Shown one piece after another: positions 19,707-29,258 of a DNA stretch of 58,088 nt. Below the pieces are notes generated by a model that worked only from the letters and a program-made list of their open reading frames with translations, was not told where the DNA came from and did no database searches. A program made the position numbers and the translations under genes. This stretch comes from Alcaligenaceae bacterium. GTDB lineage: Bacteria > Pseudomonadota > Gammaproteobacteria > Burkholderiales > Burkholderiaceae_B. Position 1 is the stretch's first letter. Each line of letters starts with the position of its first letter. The stretch covers positions 1 to 58,088 of the forward strand of contig JAJUFT010000005.1 in the NCBI GenBank assembly GCA_029263615.1. Reading direction: 5' to 3'.

Positions 19707-20537
19707 ATGAACCACGAACTCACGATCGCATTCATCGGCGGAGGCAACATGGCCACCGCTCTGGGCTCCGGCCTCATCGGCAAGCGCTGTGGCGCGCACG
19801 ACGTCCACGTCATCGACATCAATCCCGACGCCTTGCAAAGCTGGGCGCAGCAGGGCTGCTCGACCGCCACGGCGCCGGACGAAACGCTTTCCACGCGCCG
19901 GGTGTGGGTACTGGCCGTCAAGCCTCAATATATGAAGGAGACTGTGGCGGGGCTGCGGCCTTACTTGAAGCCGGATACGCTCGTGGTCAGCATTGCTGCG
20001 GGTATCTCCGCTGAAACCCTGGGCCTTTGGCTGGGCTCGCCGGAGGCCCCCTGGACCCGTCTGGTGCGCTGCATGCCCAACACGCCCGCCCTGATTGCCG
20101 CCGGTGCCACGGGCCTCATGGCCGGTGCGGGCGTCAGCGACGATGAGCGGGTGCAGGTGCAGACCCTCTTCAAGGCCGTGGGCGAAGTCGTTTGGGTGGA
20201 AGACGATCACGCCATCGATGTGGTGACTTCATTGTCCGGCAGCGGCCCGGCGTACGTCTTCCTGTTCCTCGAAGCGATGATTGCCGCAGCTGTGGAGCAG
20301 GGCATGGCGCCCGACACGGCGCGTCGCCTTGCGATTGCCACCGTGACCGGTGCCACCCAGCTGGCTGCGCTTTCTCCGGAAGATCTGGCCACGCTGCGGG
20401 AACGAGTCACCTCCAGGGGCGGCACCACGGCAGCCGCGTTGAATGTGTTTCGCGAAAGGGATTTCACCGGCACGGTGCGCGCCGCCATGCTGGCTGCCGC
20501 GCAGCGGGCCGCCGAACTTTCACGCGAGTTTTCCTGA
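19707..20537 (+). CDS. proC: Pyrroline-5-carboxylate reductase
   Basis: ProC reduces pyrroline-5-carboxylate to proline with NAD(P)H. The protein of 276 residues opens with the Rossmann motif IAFIGGGNMATALGSGL and carries the family signature around SGSGPAYVFLFLEAM and VTSRGGTTAAALNVF. ATG 19707 gives the usual length; an in-frame ATG at 19674 would add 11 residues, and neither has a clear ribosome site. It is divergent from ugpB and followed by a liv operon, and appears to be its own unit. Confidence 0.92.
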   Translation: MNHELTIAFIGGGNMATALGSGLIGKRCGAHDVHVIDINPDALQSWAQQGCSTATAPDETLSTRRVWVLAVKPQYMKETVAGLRPYLKPDTLVVSIAAGISAETLGLWLGSPEAPWTRLVRCMPNTPALIAAGATGLMAGAGVSDDERVQVQTLFKAVGEVVWVEDDHAIDVVTSLSGSGPAYVFLFLEAMIAAAVEQGMAPDTARRLAIATVTGATQLAALSPEDLATLRERVTSRGGTTAAALNVFRERDFTGTVRAAMLAAAQRAAELSREFS

Positions 20538-20689
20538 CACGCCGGCGAATGCCTAGGGCATACCCGTAGTGACAGCGCGCGAAGGCTCCCCGGAGAATAT
20601 GCGGGCCACAACGCGAACAATTCGTTGTCGTAACCATTCCAGTCAGAACGTGACGAGTCGCTTAGGCGAACTTTTGGAGACCCGCAGGC

Positions 20690-21808
20690 ATGAAGTCCTT
20701 TATCCGAGTGAAACCTCTCGCCCTGGCTTTGGGCGCCCTGGCATTCGCAGGCAGCGTCTATGCCGACACCATCAAGATCGGCATTCCCCAACCCATGACG
20801 GGTCCTGCCACCCAATACGGTGACCAGATTCAGGCCGGTGCACTCACCGCCATTGAAGCCTTCAACGCCGCAGGCGGCGTCAACGGCAAAAAACTCGAAC
20901 CGCTGCTCATCGACGACGGTTGTGAACCCAAACAGGCCGTGCCGGCTGCCAACCGTGTCGTGAACTCCGGCGCCAAGTTCGCGGTGGCGCACGCCTGCTC
21001 GGGAACCACCGTACCGGCGGTCAATGTATACGAGAACGAAGGCATCGTCGCCATCACCCCGGGTGCCACCTCGCCTCTTGTGACCGACACCATCAAGCCG
21101 CACTTCTTCTTCCGCACCATCGGCCGCGACGACCAGCAAGGCCCCTTCGCCGCCGACTACATCGCCAAGGAACTCAAGCCCAAGAACGTGGCCATTCTGC
21201 ATGACAAGCAGACCTACGGCAGCGGCCTGGCCAGCCAGGTGCGCGATTCGCTCGGCAAGCTGGGCGTCGAGGTCGCCATGTACGAAGGCATCAACGTGGG
21301 CGACAGCGATTACTCGGCCGTCATCACCAAGCTGAAGTCGCTCGACCCCGGCCTGATCTACTTCGGGGGCTACCACGCGGAACTCGGGCTGCTGCTGCGC
21401 CAGGCACGCGAACAAGGTCTGAAGACTCAGTTCATGGGCCCCGAAGGGGTGGCCAACGCCGACCTCGTGGCCATCGCCGGCCCGGCGGCAGAAGGCCTGC
21501 TCGTGACCCTGCCGGCCGACTTCACCAAGCTGGAAGGTAACGAGAAGATCCTCGAAGACTTCAAGACCTACAAGCGCAGCCCGGACGGGGCCTTCACCAT
21601 GCCGGCCTATGCGGCGGTGCAGATCCTGGTCGAGAGCATCAAGGCCGTCGGCGAAGACCCGGCCAAGGTGGCCGACCACATGCACAAGGCCACTTTCAAT
21701 ACGGCGATCGGCAAGGTGGAGTACGACGAGAAGGGCGACCTGAAGGAATTCGAGTTCGCGGTCTACAAGGTCGACGACAAGGGCAATATCGTCCAGCTGG
21801 AGAAGTAA
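20690..21808 (+). CDS. livK: Periplasmic branched-chain amino acid binding protein of the liv operon
   Basis: This is the binding protein of the Liv transporter, 372 residues, with a signal peptide ending at SVYA|DTIKI. It shares its main motifs with the solitary paralogue at 13969-15090 (CEPKQ, IGRDDQQGP, EGIN.GDSDYSAVITK, FMGPEGV.N). livH, livM, livG and livF follow in order. The 152-base gap before it probably holds the operon promoter; I see the small inverted repeat ACAACG/CGTTGT there but no clear consensus. Substrate may be leucine, isoleucine or valine, or another small amino acid or amide. Confidence 0.9.
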   Translation: MKSFIRVKPLALALGALAFAGSVYADTIKIGIPQPMTGPATQYGDQIQAGALTAIEAFNAAGGVNGKKLEPLLIDDGCEPKQAVPAANRVVNSGAKFAVAHACSGTTVPAVNVYENEGIVAITPGATSPLVTDTIKPHFFFRTIGRDDQQGPFAADYIAKELKPKNVAILHDKQTYGSGLASQVRDSLGKLGVEVAMYEGINVGDSDYSAVITKLKSLDPGLIYFGGYHAELGLLLRQAREQGLKTQFMGPEGVANADLVAIAGPAAEGLLVTLPADFTKLEGNEKILEDFKTYKRSPDGAFTMPAYAAVQILVESIKAVGEDPAKVADHMHKATFNTAIGKVEYDEKGDLKEFEFAVYKVDDKGNIVQLEK

Positions 21809-21855
21809 ACCTGCGTGACTTGGGGGTGGCCCGCTACGGTTGAGGCGCCCCCGGT

Positions 21856-21890
21856 GCTCCAGTCGCAGACCGGCTGGAGCCTTTCTATTT
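21856..21890 (+). other. Hairpin between livK-type gene and livH
   Basis: GCTCCAG (21856-21862) pairs with CTGGAGC (21874-21880), followed by the T-rich CTTTCTATTT. It lies 48 bases after the binding-protein stop and 50 before livH. Like the ugpB-ugpA hairpin it is suited to partial termination, so that binding protein is made in excess of permease. The gap also holds a second GC-rich pairing near 21894-21922. Confidence 0.5.
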
Positions 21891-21940
21891 CCTGGCCGGC
21901 CGACACCCCTCGGCAGGCCGGCGTCGCGGAATCCTGTTTT

Positions 21941-22864
21941 ATGTCCGAACTCATACCCCAACTCTTGCAGCAGCTCTTCAATGGGCTGTCGCTTGGCGCA
22001 ATCTATGCGCTGATCGCCATCGGCTACACAATGGTCTATGGCATCATCGGGATGATCAACTTTGCGCATGGCGAGATCTACATGATCGGCGCCTACGTAG
22101 GTCTGGTCACACTATCGGCCATCGGTGTCGGCAGTGGTCTGCCCGTGGCACTGATCATTCTCCTCATGCTCATCGTGGCGGTGCTGGTCACGGCCGTCTA
22201 TGGCTATGCCGTTGAAAAGGTGGCTTACGCGCCCCTGCGCGGCGGGCCCCGACTTGTCCCGCTCATTTCCGCGATCGGGATGTCCATCTTCCTGCAGAAC
22301 TGGGTCGCCATCGGTCAGGGTGCCCGCGACCAGGCTGTTCCTGCCCTGGTCACCGGCGCGGCCCAGCTGGATATCGGCGGCTATGTCATCACGGCTCCTT
22401 ATTCCCGCATCATGATCATTCTCGTCACCGTCGTGCTCATGATCATGCTGCATCTGTACATCAAGCATTCTCGACTCGGCCGAGCTTCGCGCGCCTGCTC
22501 GCAGGATCTGCGCATGGCCAATCTGCTGGGCATCGACACCAACAAGATCATCTCCTTCACCTTCGTGATCGGCGCCATGCTGGCCGCGGTGGGGGGCGTA
22601 CTGATCGCGCTGGCCATCGGCAAACTGAATCCCTTCATCGGCTTTCTGGCCGGCATCAAGGCGTTCACGGCAGCCGTGCTGGGCGGCATCGGCAGCATTC
22701 CAGGCGCCATGCTCGGGGGTGTGCTGCTTGGCCTGGCCGAAACCTTCGCCGCGGCCTACATCTCCTCTCAGTACAAGGACATTGTCGCGTTCAGTCTGCT
22801 GGTGCTGATCCTCCTGTTCCGGCCCACAGGGCTGCTTGGCAAACCGGAAGTGGAAAAAGTGTAA
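21941..22864 (+). CDS. livH: Branched-chain amino acid ABC permease LivH
   Basis: The inner-membrane permease of 307 residues has the typical LivH start [20 protein letters not shown] and [15 protein letters not shown], then about eight helices and the ATPase-contact segment near [19 protein letters not shown] 21941 gives the family length; an in-frame ORF reaching back to 21815 would cross the intercistronic hairpin and is rejected. The stop TAA shares its last base with the livM ATG. Confidence 0.95.
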   Translation: MSELIPQLLQQLFNGLSLGAIYALIAIGYTMVYGIIGMINFAHGEIYMIGAYVGLVTLSAIGVGSGLPVALIILLMLIVAVLVTAVYGYAVEKVAYAPLRGGPRLVPLISAIGMSIFLQNWVAIGQGARDQAVPALVTGAAQLDIGGYVITAPYSRIMIILVTVVLMIMLHLYIKHSRLGRASRACSQDLRMANLLGIDTNKIISFTFVIGAMLAAVGGVLIALAIGKLNPFIGFLAGIKAFTAAVLGGIGSIPGAMLGGVLLGLAETFAAAYISSQYKDIVAFSLLVLILLFRPTGLLGKPEVEKV

Positions 22865-24093
22865 TGGCGAGTCATATCAAGAATGCATTCATTGCGGCCC
22901 TGATGGCCGGGATCATCATCGCCCCGGTCTATGGCCTGCAGATCGTGCGCAGCGGCATGCAGACGCACCTCGAACCTCAGTGGGATCTCGTGATCATCGG
23001 GATGGCCATTGTCTTTGCCTTCCAGGCGTTCGTCCGCCCGCTCTTCGCGAAGGCCCTGAGCGCTCGCGCGGGCAGCATCCGCATGCCTGTTCTGAACGAC
23101 ACAGCGCGTCGAGCCTCCATTGCCCTGCTGATTGCCATTGCCCTGATCTGGCCGTTCTTCACAGGCCGTGCCGAGGTGGACATTGCCACGCTGGTGCTGA
23201 TCTACGTCATGCTGGGCCTCGGTCTGAATATCGTGGTGGGGTTTGCAGGCCTGCTGGATCTCGGTTTCGTGGGTTTCTACGCTGTCGGGGCCTATACCTA
23301 TGCGCTGCTGTATCACTGGGCAGGCTGGGGGTTCTGGGAGGCGCTGCCGATGGCGGGCGTGATGGCGGGGGTTTTCGGTTACCTGCTCGGCTTCCCGGTG
23401 CTGAGACTGCGCGGCGACTATCTGGCCATCGTCACGCTGGGCTTTGGCGAGATCATCCGGCTGCTGTTGATCAATCTGTATGAGTTCACCGGTGGCCCTG
23501 ACGGTATTTCCGGCATTCCCAAGCCCACCGTGTTCGGCATGCCGATGGTGCGGCGTGCCCCCGAGGGTGTCACGACCTTCCACGATTTCATGGGCTGGCA
23601 ATTCGACAACATGGACGTGATCATCTATCTGTACCTGATGGCTCTGGCCCTGGCACTGATCACGCTCTTCGTTTCAAACCGGGTGATCCGCATGCCGGTC
23701 GGTCGCGCCTGGGAGGCACTGCGCGAAGACGAAATCGCGTGCCGCTCCCTGGGTCTGAATCCGACCAACATCAAGCTGTCGGCCTTCACCATGGGGGCCG
23801 TCTTTGCCGGCTTCGGGGGCGCATTCTTTGCCGCTCGCCAGGGTCTGGTGAACCCGGAATCCTTCACCTTTCTCGAGTCCGCCCTGATTCTGGCCATCGT
23901 GGTGCTGGGCGGCATGGGGTCCCAGGTGGGCGTGATTCTCGCGGCGATCATCCTGACGGTGCTGCCGGAAGTCGCGCGGGAGTTTGCCGAGTACCGGATG
24001 ATGATTTTCGGTCTGGTCATGGTTCTGATGATGATGTGGCGTCCGCAAGGCCTCCTGCCCATGAAGCGTCCGCATGTGGAGTTGAAGAAATGA
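22864..24093 (+). CDS. livM: Branched-chain amino acid ABC permease LivM
   Basis: LivM, 409 residues, pairs with LivH. A long N-terminal part of about 90 residues with two or three helices comes before the core, which starts near [35 protein letters not shown], typical for proteobacterial LivM. The ATPase-contact motif is [19 protein letters not shown]. It overlaps livH by one base and livG by four (ATGA), so translation of the whole operon is coupled. Confidence 0.95.
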   Translation: MASHIKNAFIAALMAGIIIAPVYGLQIVRSGMQTHLEPQWDLVIIGMAIVFAFQAFVRPLFAKALSARAGSIRMPVLNDTARRASIALLIAIALIWPFFTGRAEVDIATLVLIYVMLGLGLNIVVGFAGLLDLGFVGFYAVGAYTYALLYHWAGWGFWEALPMAGVMAGVFGYLLGFPVLRLRGDYLAIVTLGFGEIIRLLLINLYEFTGGPDGISGIPKPTVFGMPMVRRAPEGVTTFHDFMGWQFDNMDVIIYLYLMALALALITLFVSNRVIRMPVGRAWEALREDEIACRSLGLNPTNIKLSAFTMGAVFAGFGGAFFAARQGLVNPESFTFLESALILAIVVLGGMGSQVGVILAAIILTVLPEVAREFAEYRMMIFGLVMVLMMMWRPQGLLPMKRPHVELKK

Positions 24094-24857
24094 GCAAGGC
24101 CCTGCTTCAAGTGTCGAATCTCAGCATGCGCTTCGGGGGCCTGCTGGCTGTGGACGGCGTCGCGTTCGACGTCAAAGGCGACGAGGTCTTCGCCATCATT
24201 GGCCCCAACGGGGCAGGCAAGACCACCGTTTTCAACTGCGTGGGCGGCTTTTACAAGCCCACCAGCGGCGACATCCTCATGGACGGCAAGCCCATTCATG
24301 GCATGCCCAGCCACAAGGTGGCCCGCGAAGGGCTGGTGCGTACCTTCCAGAACGTGCGCCTGTTCAAGAACCTGACCGTGCTCGAAAACCTGCTGGTGGC
24401 CCAGCATCAGCACATCAACACCAACCTGTTTTCCGGGCTCTTCAAGACACCGGCTTATCGGCATTCCGAAGAACAGGCCCTCGAGAACGCCGCGCAGTGG
24501 CTGGACTTCATGGGCATTCGCGAGTATGCGAACCGGGAAGCAGGCAATCTGGCGTACGGCCATCAGCGGCGTCTGGAGATCGCCCGCTGCATGATCACCC
24601 GGCCGCGTCTGCTGATGCTGGATGAACCGGCAGCCGGTCTCAACCCTCAGGAAAAGCGCGACCTGCAGCAGCTGATCGATCAGCTGCGCAAGGAATTTGG
24701 CGTTGCCGTCCTGCTTATCGAGCACGACATGAGCCTGGTGATGGGTGTTTCCGACCGCATCATGGTCATGGAACACGGCAAACCCATCACCACGGGCGTT
24801 CCTGACGAGGTCCGCGCGGATCCTCGCGTCATCAAGGCATACCTGGGGGAAGAGTAG
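24090..24857 (+). CDS. livG: Branched-chain amino acid ABC ATPase LivG
   Basis: The ATPase of 255 residues has Walker [10 protein letters not shown], a signature region with [15 protein letters not shown], and Walker [16 protein letters not shown], as in LivG, where the signature serine-glycine is replaced by YG. The start ATG overlaps the livM stop; a longer in-frame ORF from 23739 runs within livM and is rejected. The stop TAG shares its G with the GTG start of livF. Confidence 0.95.
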   Translation: MSKALLQVSNLSMRFGGLLAVDGVAFDVKGDEVFAIIGPNGAGKTTVFNCVGGFYKPTSGDILMDGKPIHGMPSHKVAREGLVRTFQNVRLFKNLTVLENLLVAQHQHINTNLFSGLFKTPAYRHSEEQALENAAQWLDFMGIREYANREAGNLAYGHQRRLEIARCMITRPRLLMLDEPAAGLNPQEKRDLQQLIDQLRKEFGVAVLLIEHDMSLVMGVSDRIMVMEHGKPITTGVPDEVRADPRVIKAYLGEE

Positions 24858-25558
24858 TGCTGAAGCTGAATAACGTGAACACCTTCTACGGTGCCATCCA
24901 AGCCTTGAATGATGTTTCCGTGGAGGTCAACAAGGGTGAGATCGTCACCCTGATCGGTGCCAATGGGGCCGGCAAGACCACCCTCCTGATGACGGTCTGC
25001 GGCTCGCCGCGGGCCCGTAGCGGGTCGGTGATCTTTGAAGGCGAGGACATCACCCGCGAACCCACGCACCTGATCATGCAGCGGGGCATCGCCATTTCCC
25101 CCGAAGGGCGACGGGTATTTCCCGACCTGACCGTGACCGAGAACCTGCAGATGGGTGGGTTCTTTCTGTCTCGCGGAGACATCGAACAGGGCCTGGACCG
25201 CGTCTATGAACTGTTCCCTCGTTTGCGCGAACGGGCGGGACAGCGTGCTGGTACCATGTCGGGGGGAGAACAGCAGATGCTGGCCATCGGCCGGGCGCTC
25301 ATGACCCAGCCGACGCTGCTGCTGCTCGATGAGCCCACGCTGGGCCTGGCGCCGCTGATCATCGCCCAGATCTTCGAGATCATCCAGACGATTCGCGAGC
25401 AGGGAGTGACCGTCTTTCTGGTTGAGCAGAACGCCAACAAGGCGTTGCAGGTGGCCGACCGTGGCTATGTGCTCGAAACCGGCAAGGTCGTGCTGGCCGA
25501 CACCGGCCCCAATCTGCTTTCGAACGATGAGGTTCGCAAGGCCTACCTGGGCGCGTGA
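24857..25558 (+). CDS. livF: Branched-chain amino acid ABC ATPase LivF
   Basis: The ATPase of 233 residues begins at a GTG that overlaps the livG stop by one base. It has Walker A GANGAGKTT, the signature MSGGEQQMLAIGRAL, Walker B LLLLDEPTLGLAP and the H-loop form VEQNANKAL. It completes livK-H-M-G-F. The gene converges with the glutathione transferase gene, 22 bases away, without a clear terminator. Confidence 0.95.
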   Translation: MLKLNNVNTFYGAIQALNDVSVEVNKGEIVTLIGANGAGKTTLLMTVCGSPRARSGSVIFEGEDITREPTHLIMQRGIAISPEGRRVFPDLTVTENLQMGGFFLSRGDIEQGLDRVYELFPRLRERAGQRAGTMSGGEQQMLAIGRALMTQPTLLLLDEPTLGLAPLIIAQIFEIIQTIREQGVTVFLVEQNANKALQVADRGYVLETGKVVLADTGPNLLSNDEVRKAYLGA

Positions 25559-25580
25559 TCGCGAGCGGCAGCCGCCGGGT

Positions 25581-26189
25581 TTATTGCAGGCCCTGTGCCT
25601 TGAGGGCGGCCTGAACGCCGGCGTCGGCATTCATGCGGTCGAAGAAGGCCAGCAGGTTGGGGCAACCGGACAGGTCGAGCTTGATGGCGTGTGCCCAGCG
25701 GGTGACGGTGTAGAGATAGGGGTCGACGACCGAACGAACGCCCGTCACCCATTCCTTGCCTTCGAGTTGCTTGTCGATGATGGCAAAGAGCTGGGCGGCC
25801 TTGGCAGACCCGCTGGCTGCGAGCTGATCCTGGCAGGCGGCATCGCTGGCAAAGCCGGCCTTGCCGAAGACCAGGCTGAACGATTTATGCAGGTCGCTGT
25901 TCACGAAGGCAAGCCAGCGGCGGGTATCGGCCCGGGCTTCGATGGTGTCAGGCATCAACTCGGCCTCCGGGAACTTTTCTGCCAGGTATTCCAGAATCGC
26001 CGACCCCTGGGTCAGCACCAGATTCCCGTCAACGAGCACCGGTACGGAACCGACCGGGTTCAGCGCCAGGAACTCGGGCTGCTTCAGCTGGTCGCGGGCG
26101 ACGGCTTCGGCCTCGTAAGGCTGACCGATCCATTCCAGGGCTATCTGAGTGGCAAGCGGGCAGGCGCCCGGCAGGTAATACAGCTTCAT
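25581..26189 (-). CDS. Beta-class-like glutathione S-transferase
   Basis: The protein of 202 residues has a thioredoxin-like N-terminal domain opening with MKLYYLPGACPLA, whose Cys10 is at the place of the reactive cysteine of bacterial beta-class enzymes. The glutathione-binding NPVGSVPVLV and GSAILEYLAE motifs follow, then an all-helical domain. The physiological substrate cannot be told from sequence. ATG 26189 is preferred over an in-frame start at 26225 because it begins at the canonical MKLYY. Confidence 0.9.
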   Translation of the reverse strand: MKLYYLPGACPLATQIALEWIGQPYEAEAVARDQLKQPEFLALNPVGSVPVLVDGNLVLTQGSAILEYLAEKFPEAELMPDTIEARADTRRWLAFVNSDLHKSFSLVFGKAGFASDAACQDQLAASGSAKAAQLFAIIDKQLEGKEWVTGVRSVVDPYLYTVTRWAHAIKLDLSGCPNLLAFFDRMNADAGVQAALKAQGLQ

Positions 26190-26221
26190 TCTCACAGTCT
26201 CCACTTGACAAGGACACCAGA

Positions 26222-28096
26222 TCAATCCCGGGCGGCATTCGCCGCCTTCAGATGCTGGCTAAGAAACGCATCCATGCGTTCATAGAACTCGAATTTGTTT
26301 TCGTCATTGTGGAAACCATGGCCTTCGTTTTCCTTGACCATGTATTCCACGTCGACGCCGCGTGCGCGCAAGGCGGCGACCATCTGGTCGCTCTCATCCC
26401 TGTTGACGCGCGGGTCGTTCGCTCCCTGCGCGATGAAGAGGGGCGTGCGGATGCGATCGGCGTTGAGGGCGGGCGAGGTGGCGACCAGACGCTCCCGGTC
26501 TTTCTCGGGGTCCCCGACCATGGCGTGCATTTTTTGCAGCAGGGGCTTCCAGTATGGAGGAATGGTGTTCATGAACGTCAGCAGGTTCGAGACCCCCACG
26601 AAATCGACTGCGGCCGCATAGAGTTCAGGCGTGCGCGCAATGCCGGCCAGTGTGGCATAACCTCCGTAGCTGCCGCCATAAATGGCGATGCGATTGCGGT
26701 CGACGATGCCCTGGTCGATCAGCCACAGCACCCCGTCGGTGATGTCGTCCTGCATGGCCAGGCCCCATTGGCCGAAGCCGGCTTCCCAGAATTTACGGCC
26801 ATATCCGGTCGACCCGCGGAAGTTCATCTGCAGAACGCAGTAGCCGCGGTTGGCGAGGAACTGCGCTTCCGGGTTGAAACCCCAGCTGTCGCGGGCCCAG
26901 GGGCCCCCGTGCGGGTTCACGACGCAGGGCAGATTCTTGGGTTCGTGGCCCTTGGGCAAGGTCAGGTAGCCGTGGATCACCAGGCCGTCTCTGGCGGTGT
27001 ACTGAATTGGCCGCACTTCCGCCATGTCCTGCTCGGGCAGCGCCGGATTGATGTCTGCGAGCTTTTTCAGTTCGCCGGTATCGTCATCGTAGAGATAACG
27101 CGCACCAGGGGTGCGATCGTTGTACGCGGCCACGATGAACTTACGTTCATCACGGGTGCTGCTCTGCAATGAAATCTCGTAGCCGGGGAGTTTTTCGGAA
27201 ACCCGCAGGTGCCGTTCGGCCGTCAGCTGATCGAAAAAATGATATTTGACCCGGTCCGTCTGGTACACCGCTGCCGTCAGCACATGGCGCAGCCTCGAAT
27301 AGCCCACGCCGTCGAGGTCGACACCCTCGGCCTCGAACACGAGACGTTCTTCGTCCGGCGCCTCCGGGTCGATCACGACCAGCGCCAGGCAGTCTCGCCC
27401 GCGGTTGCTCAGCGCGTACAGGCAGCGATTGTCGAAGGTGAAGAGTTCCGGGCTGACCGTACTGCGGAAATCCGTTGTGATCAGCGCGCGGAAGTCTTCT
27501 TCCTCGGAATCACGATAGAGCAGGGTGGTCATCAGGCCGTCACTGGCGGTGGCGGCCCGCAGGCGTCCGTGATGATCGGTATGCCAGGCGATGATGTTGC
27601 CCGGATTTTCCGCGACCAGGGTTTCCTCGCCGGTTTTCACATTCACCCGGTACACATCGAAGGATTCCGGATCGCGCTGGTTGTGTGCCACAAGGATGTG
27701 TTCGGGGTCATCGTAGAGATCGTCGAGAATGCCCGCGCGCGTGTCGGGGTAGGGAGTGAGATCGGTCACATCGCCGCTCTGCACATCGACCGCCACCACA
27801 TGAAAGTTCTCATCGCCGGCGAAATCCTTGGCGTAGAGCAGGGTGTCCGAGCCCTTCCAATAATATTCCGCAATATCCCGCTCGGTTTCGTGGGTCAGGC
27901 AGCGCGCCTCGCCCACCGACTTGCTGCCTTCCAATTCCTGTACGAACAGGTTCATGCGTGCCGGCTGGCCGTCAAGGGACACCGGCTCCATGTAGGAAAG
28001 CCAACGACCGTCATCGGACAGACGAAAGAACCCCCGGTCGGGGTTGCGGAAGAAGTCGGTCAACGGGTAGAGGGGCGGGGGACTGTCATGGCTCAT
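26222..28096 (-). CDS. S9 family prolyl oligopeptidase-like serine peptidase
   Basis: The product of 624 residues has an N-terminal beta-propeller (roughly residues 20-380) and a C-terminal alpha/beta hydrolase domain. The catalytic triad is visible as Ser476 in YGGSYGGYA, Asp561 in GANDPRV and His593 in NEGHGF. There is no signal peptide, so it is probably cytoplasmic, acting on short peptides (acylaminoacyl- or dipeptidyl-peptidase type). ATG 28096 is chosen; the in-frame extension to 28297 overlaps the divergent dehydrogenase gene. It follows the transferase in the opposite direction to the liv operon. Confidence 0.9.
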   Translation of the reverse strand: MSHDSPPPLYPLTDFFRNPDRGFFRLSDDGRWLSYMEPVSLDGQPARMNLFVQELEGSKSVGEARCLTHETERDIAEYYWKGSDTLLYAKDFAGDENFHVVAVDVQSGDVTDLTPYPDTRAGILDDLYDDPEHILVAHNQRDPESFDVYRVNVKTGEETLVAENPGNIIAWHTDHHGRLRAATASDGLMTTLLYRDSEEEDFRALITTDFRSTVSPELFTFDNRCLYALSNRGRDCLALVVIDPEAPDEERLVFEAEGVDLDGVGYSRLRHVLTAAVYQTDRVKYHFFDQLTAERHLRVSEKLPGYEISLQSSTRDERKFIVAAYNDRTPGARYLYDDDTGELKKLADINPALPEQDMAEVRPIQYTARDGLVIHGYLTLPKGHEPKNLPCVVNPHGGPWARDSWGFNPEAQFLANRGYCVLQMNFRGSTGYGRKFWEAGFGQWGLAMQDDITDGVLWLIDQGIVDRNRIAIYGGSYGGYATLAGIARTPELYAAAVDFVGVSNLLTFMNTIPPYWKPLLQKMHAMVGDPEKDRERLVATSPALNADRIRTPLFIAQGANDPRVNRDESDQMVAALRARGVDVEYMVKENEGHGFHNDENKFEFYERMDAFLSQHLKAANAARD

Positions 28097-28244
28097 CAGC
28101 AGCGTTTCCGTGTTCGGAGGATCGGTGTGCCGACCACATGTGAGCGGTCGTTGAAAGCCATTACTATATCGGATTGACCACACCGCCACAGCAGGAATCG
28201 CCGCGTGGGCGGCCCTGCCGAAACACGACAACAAAGAGGAAGAC

Positions 28245-29258
28245 ATGGCATCAACGTCAACGCCCCTGAGGGTGGTATTCCTGGACCGGGAAACCATCTC
28301 GCCCGAAACCGTCCTGCGACCGCTGTCCTTTCCGCATGTGCTGGAAACCTACGGTCGTACGCGCCCTGAAGAAGTGCCGGCGCGCATTGCCGACGCGGAT
28401 ATCGTGATCGTCAACAAGGTTCGGCTGGGCGCCGATGCCATCGCCGCGGCGCCGCGTCTGCGCATGATCGCGTTGGCAGCCACCGGCAGCGACAACATCG
28501 ACCTGGCGGCCTGTCGCGAGCGCGGCATCGTGGTGTCGAACATCCGGGGTTACGCCCGGACGACCGTGCCGGAACACGTTTTTGCCCTGATTTTCGCTTT
28601 GCGCCGCAGCATCGTTCCCTACCATGCCTCGGTCAAGGCCGGACGCTGGCAGGAGGCACAACAGTTCTGCTATTTCGATTACCCGATTCGCGATCTGGCG
28701 GGTTCGACCCTCGGCATCGTCGGCGCCGGCACCCTGGGGCAGGCAGTCGGTCAGATCGGCCGGGCGCTGGGCATGCGCGTGCTATTTGCCGCCCACAAGG
28801 GCAAAACCGGCATGGGTGCGCTGTACACTCCCTTCGAAACCGTTCTGGCGGAAAGTGATGTGATCTCCCTGCATTGCCCCTTGAACGCGCATACGCACCA
28901 CTTGCTTGGCGCGGCAGAGTTTGCCGCCATGGCACGCAAGCCCTTGGTCATCAATACGGCGCGAGGCGCTCTGATCGACGACCTGGCGCTGGCCGATGCG
29001 CTGCGCAAGGGCCAGATCAGCGGCGCGGGCCTGGACGTCACCGTCCCTGAGCCCCCACCGGCGGACCATCCGCTCATGGGCCTGCTCGACCTTCCCAACT
29101 TCATACTCACGCCTCATGTCGCCTGGGCCAGCAGTGAGGCTGTGCAGGCGCTGGCCGATCAGCTCATGGGCAATGTGGACGCCTTCGTGGCGGGCGAGCC
29201 CCGCAATGTCCTCGTCGGGGGCGCGGCCGCGCAAGATTCACAGGGAGGCACGCTTTGA
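28245..29258 (+). CDS. hprA: D-2-hydroxyacid dehydrogenase, probable hydroxypyruvate reductase
   Basis: This 337-residue enzyme has the NAD-binding motif GIVGAGTLGQAVG, the catalytic arginine in INTARGALIDD, the glutamate in VTVPEPPP and the histidine in TPHVAWAS of the family. The likely reaction is reversible reduction of hydroxypyruvate (or glyoxylate) to D-glycerate. The glycerate kinase gene starts inside its stop codon, which strongly supports this substrate. SD AAAGAGGAAG precedes the ATG. It is divergent from the S9 peptidase; the 148-base gap must hold both promoters. Confidence 0.88.
   Translation: MASTSTPLRVVFLDRETISPETVLRPLSFPHVLETYGRTRPEEVPARIADADIVIVNKVRLGADAIAAAPRLRMIALAATGSDNIDLAACRERGIVVSNIRGYARTTVPEHVFALIFALRRSIVPYHASVKAGRWQEAQQFCYFDYPIRDLAGSTLGIVGAGTLGQAVGQIGRALGMRVLFAAHKGKTGMGALYTPFETVLAESDVISLHCPLNAHTHHLLGAAEFAAMARKPLVINTARGALIDDLALADALRKGQISGAGLDVTVPEPPPADHPLMGLLDLPNFILTPHVAWASSEAVQALADQLMGNVDAFVAGEPRNVLVGGAAAQDSQGGTL

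Noticed and set aside
28097-28297. N-terminal extension of the S9 peptidase
   Set aside because: It would overlap the start of the divergent hydroxypyruvate reductase gene and adds no conserved sequence.
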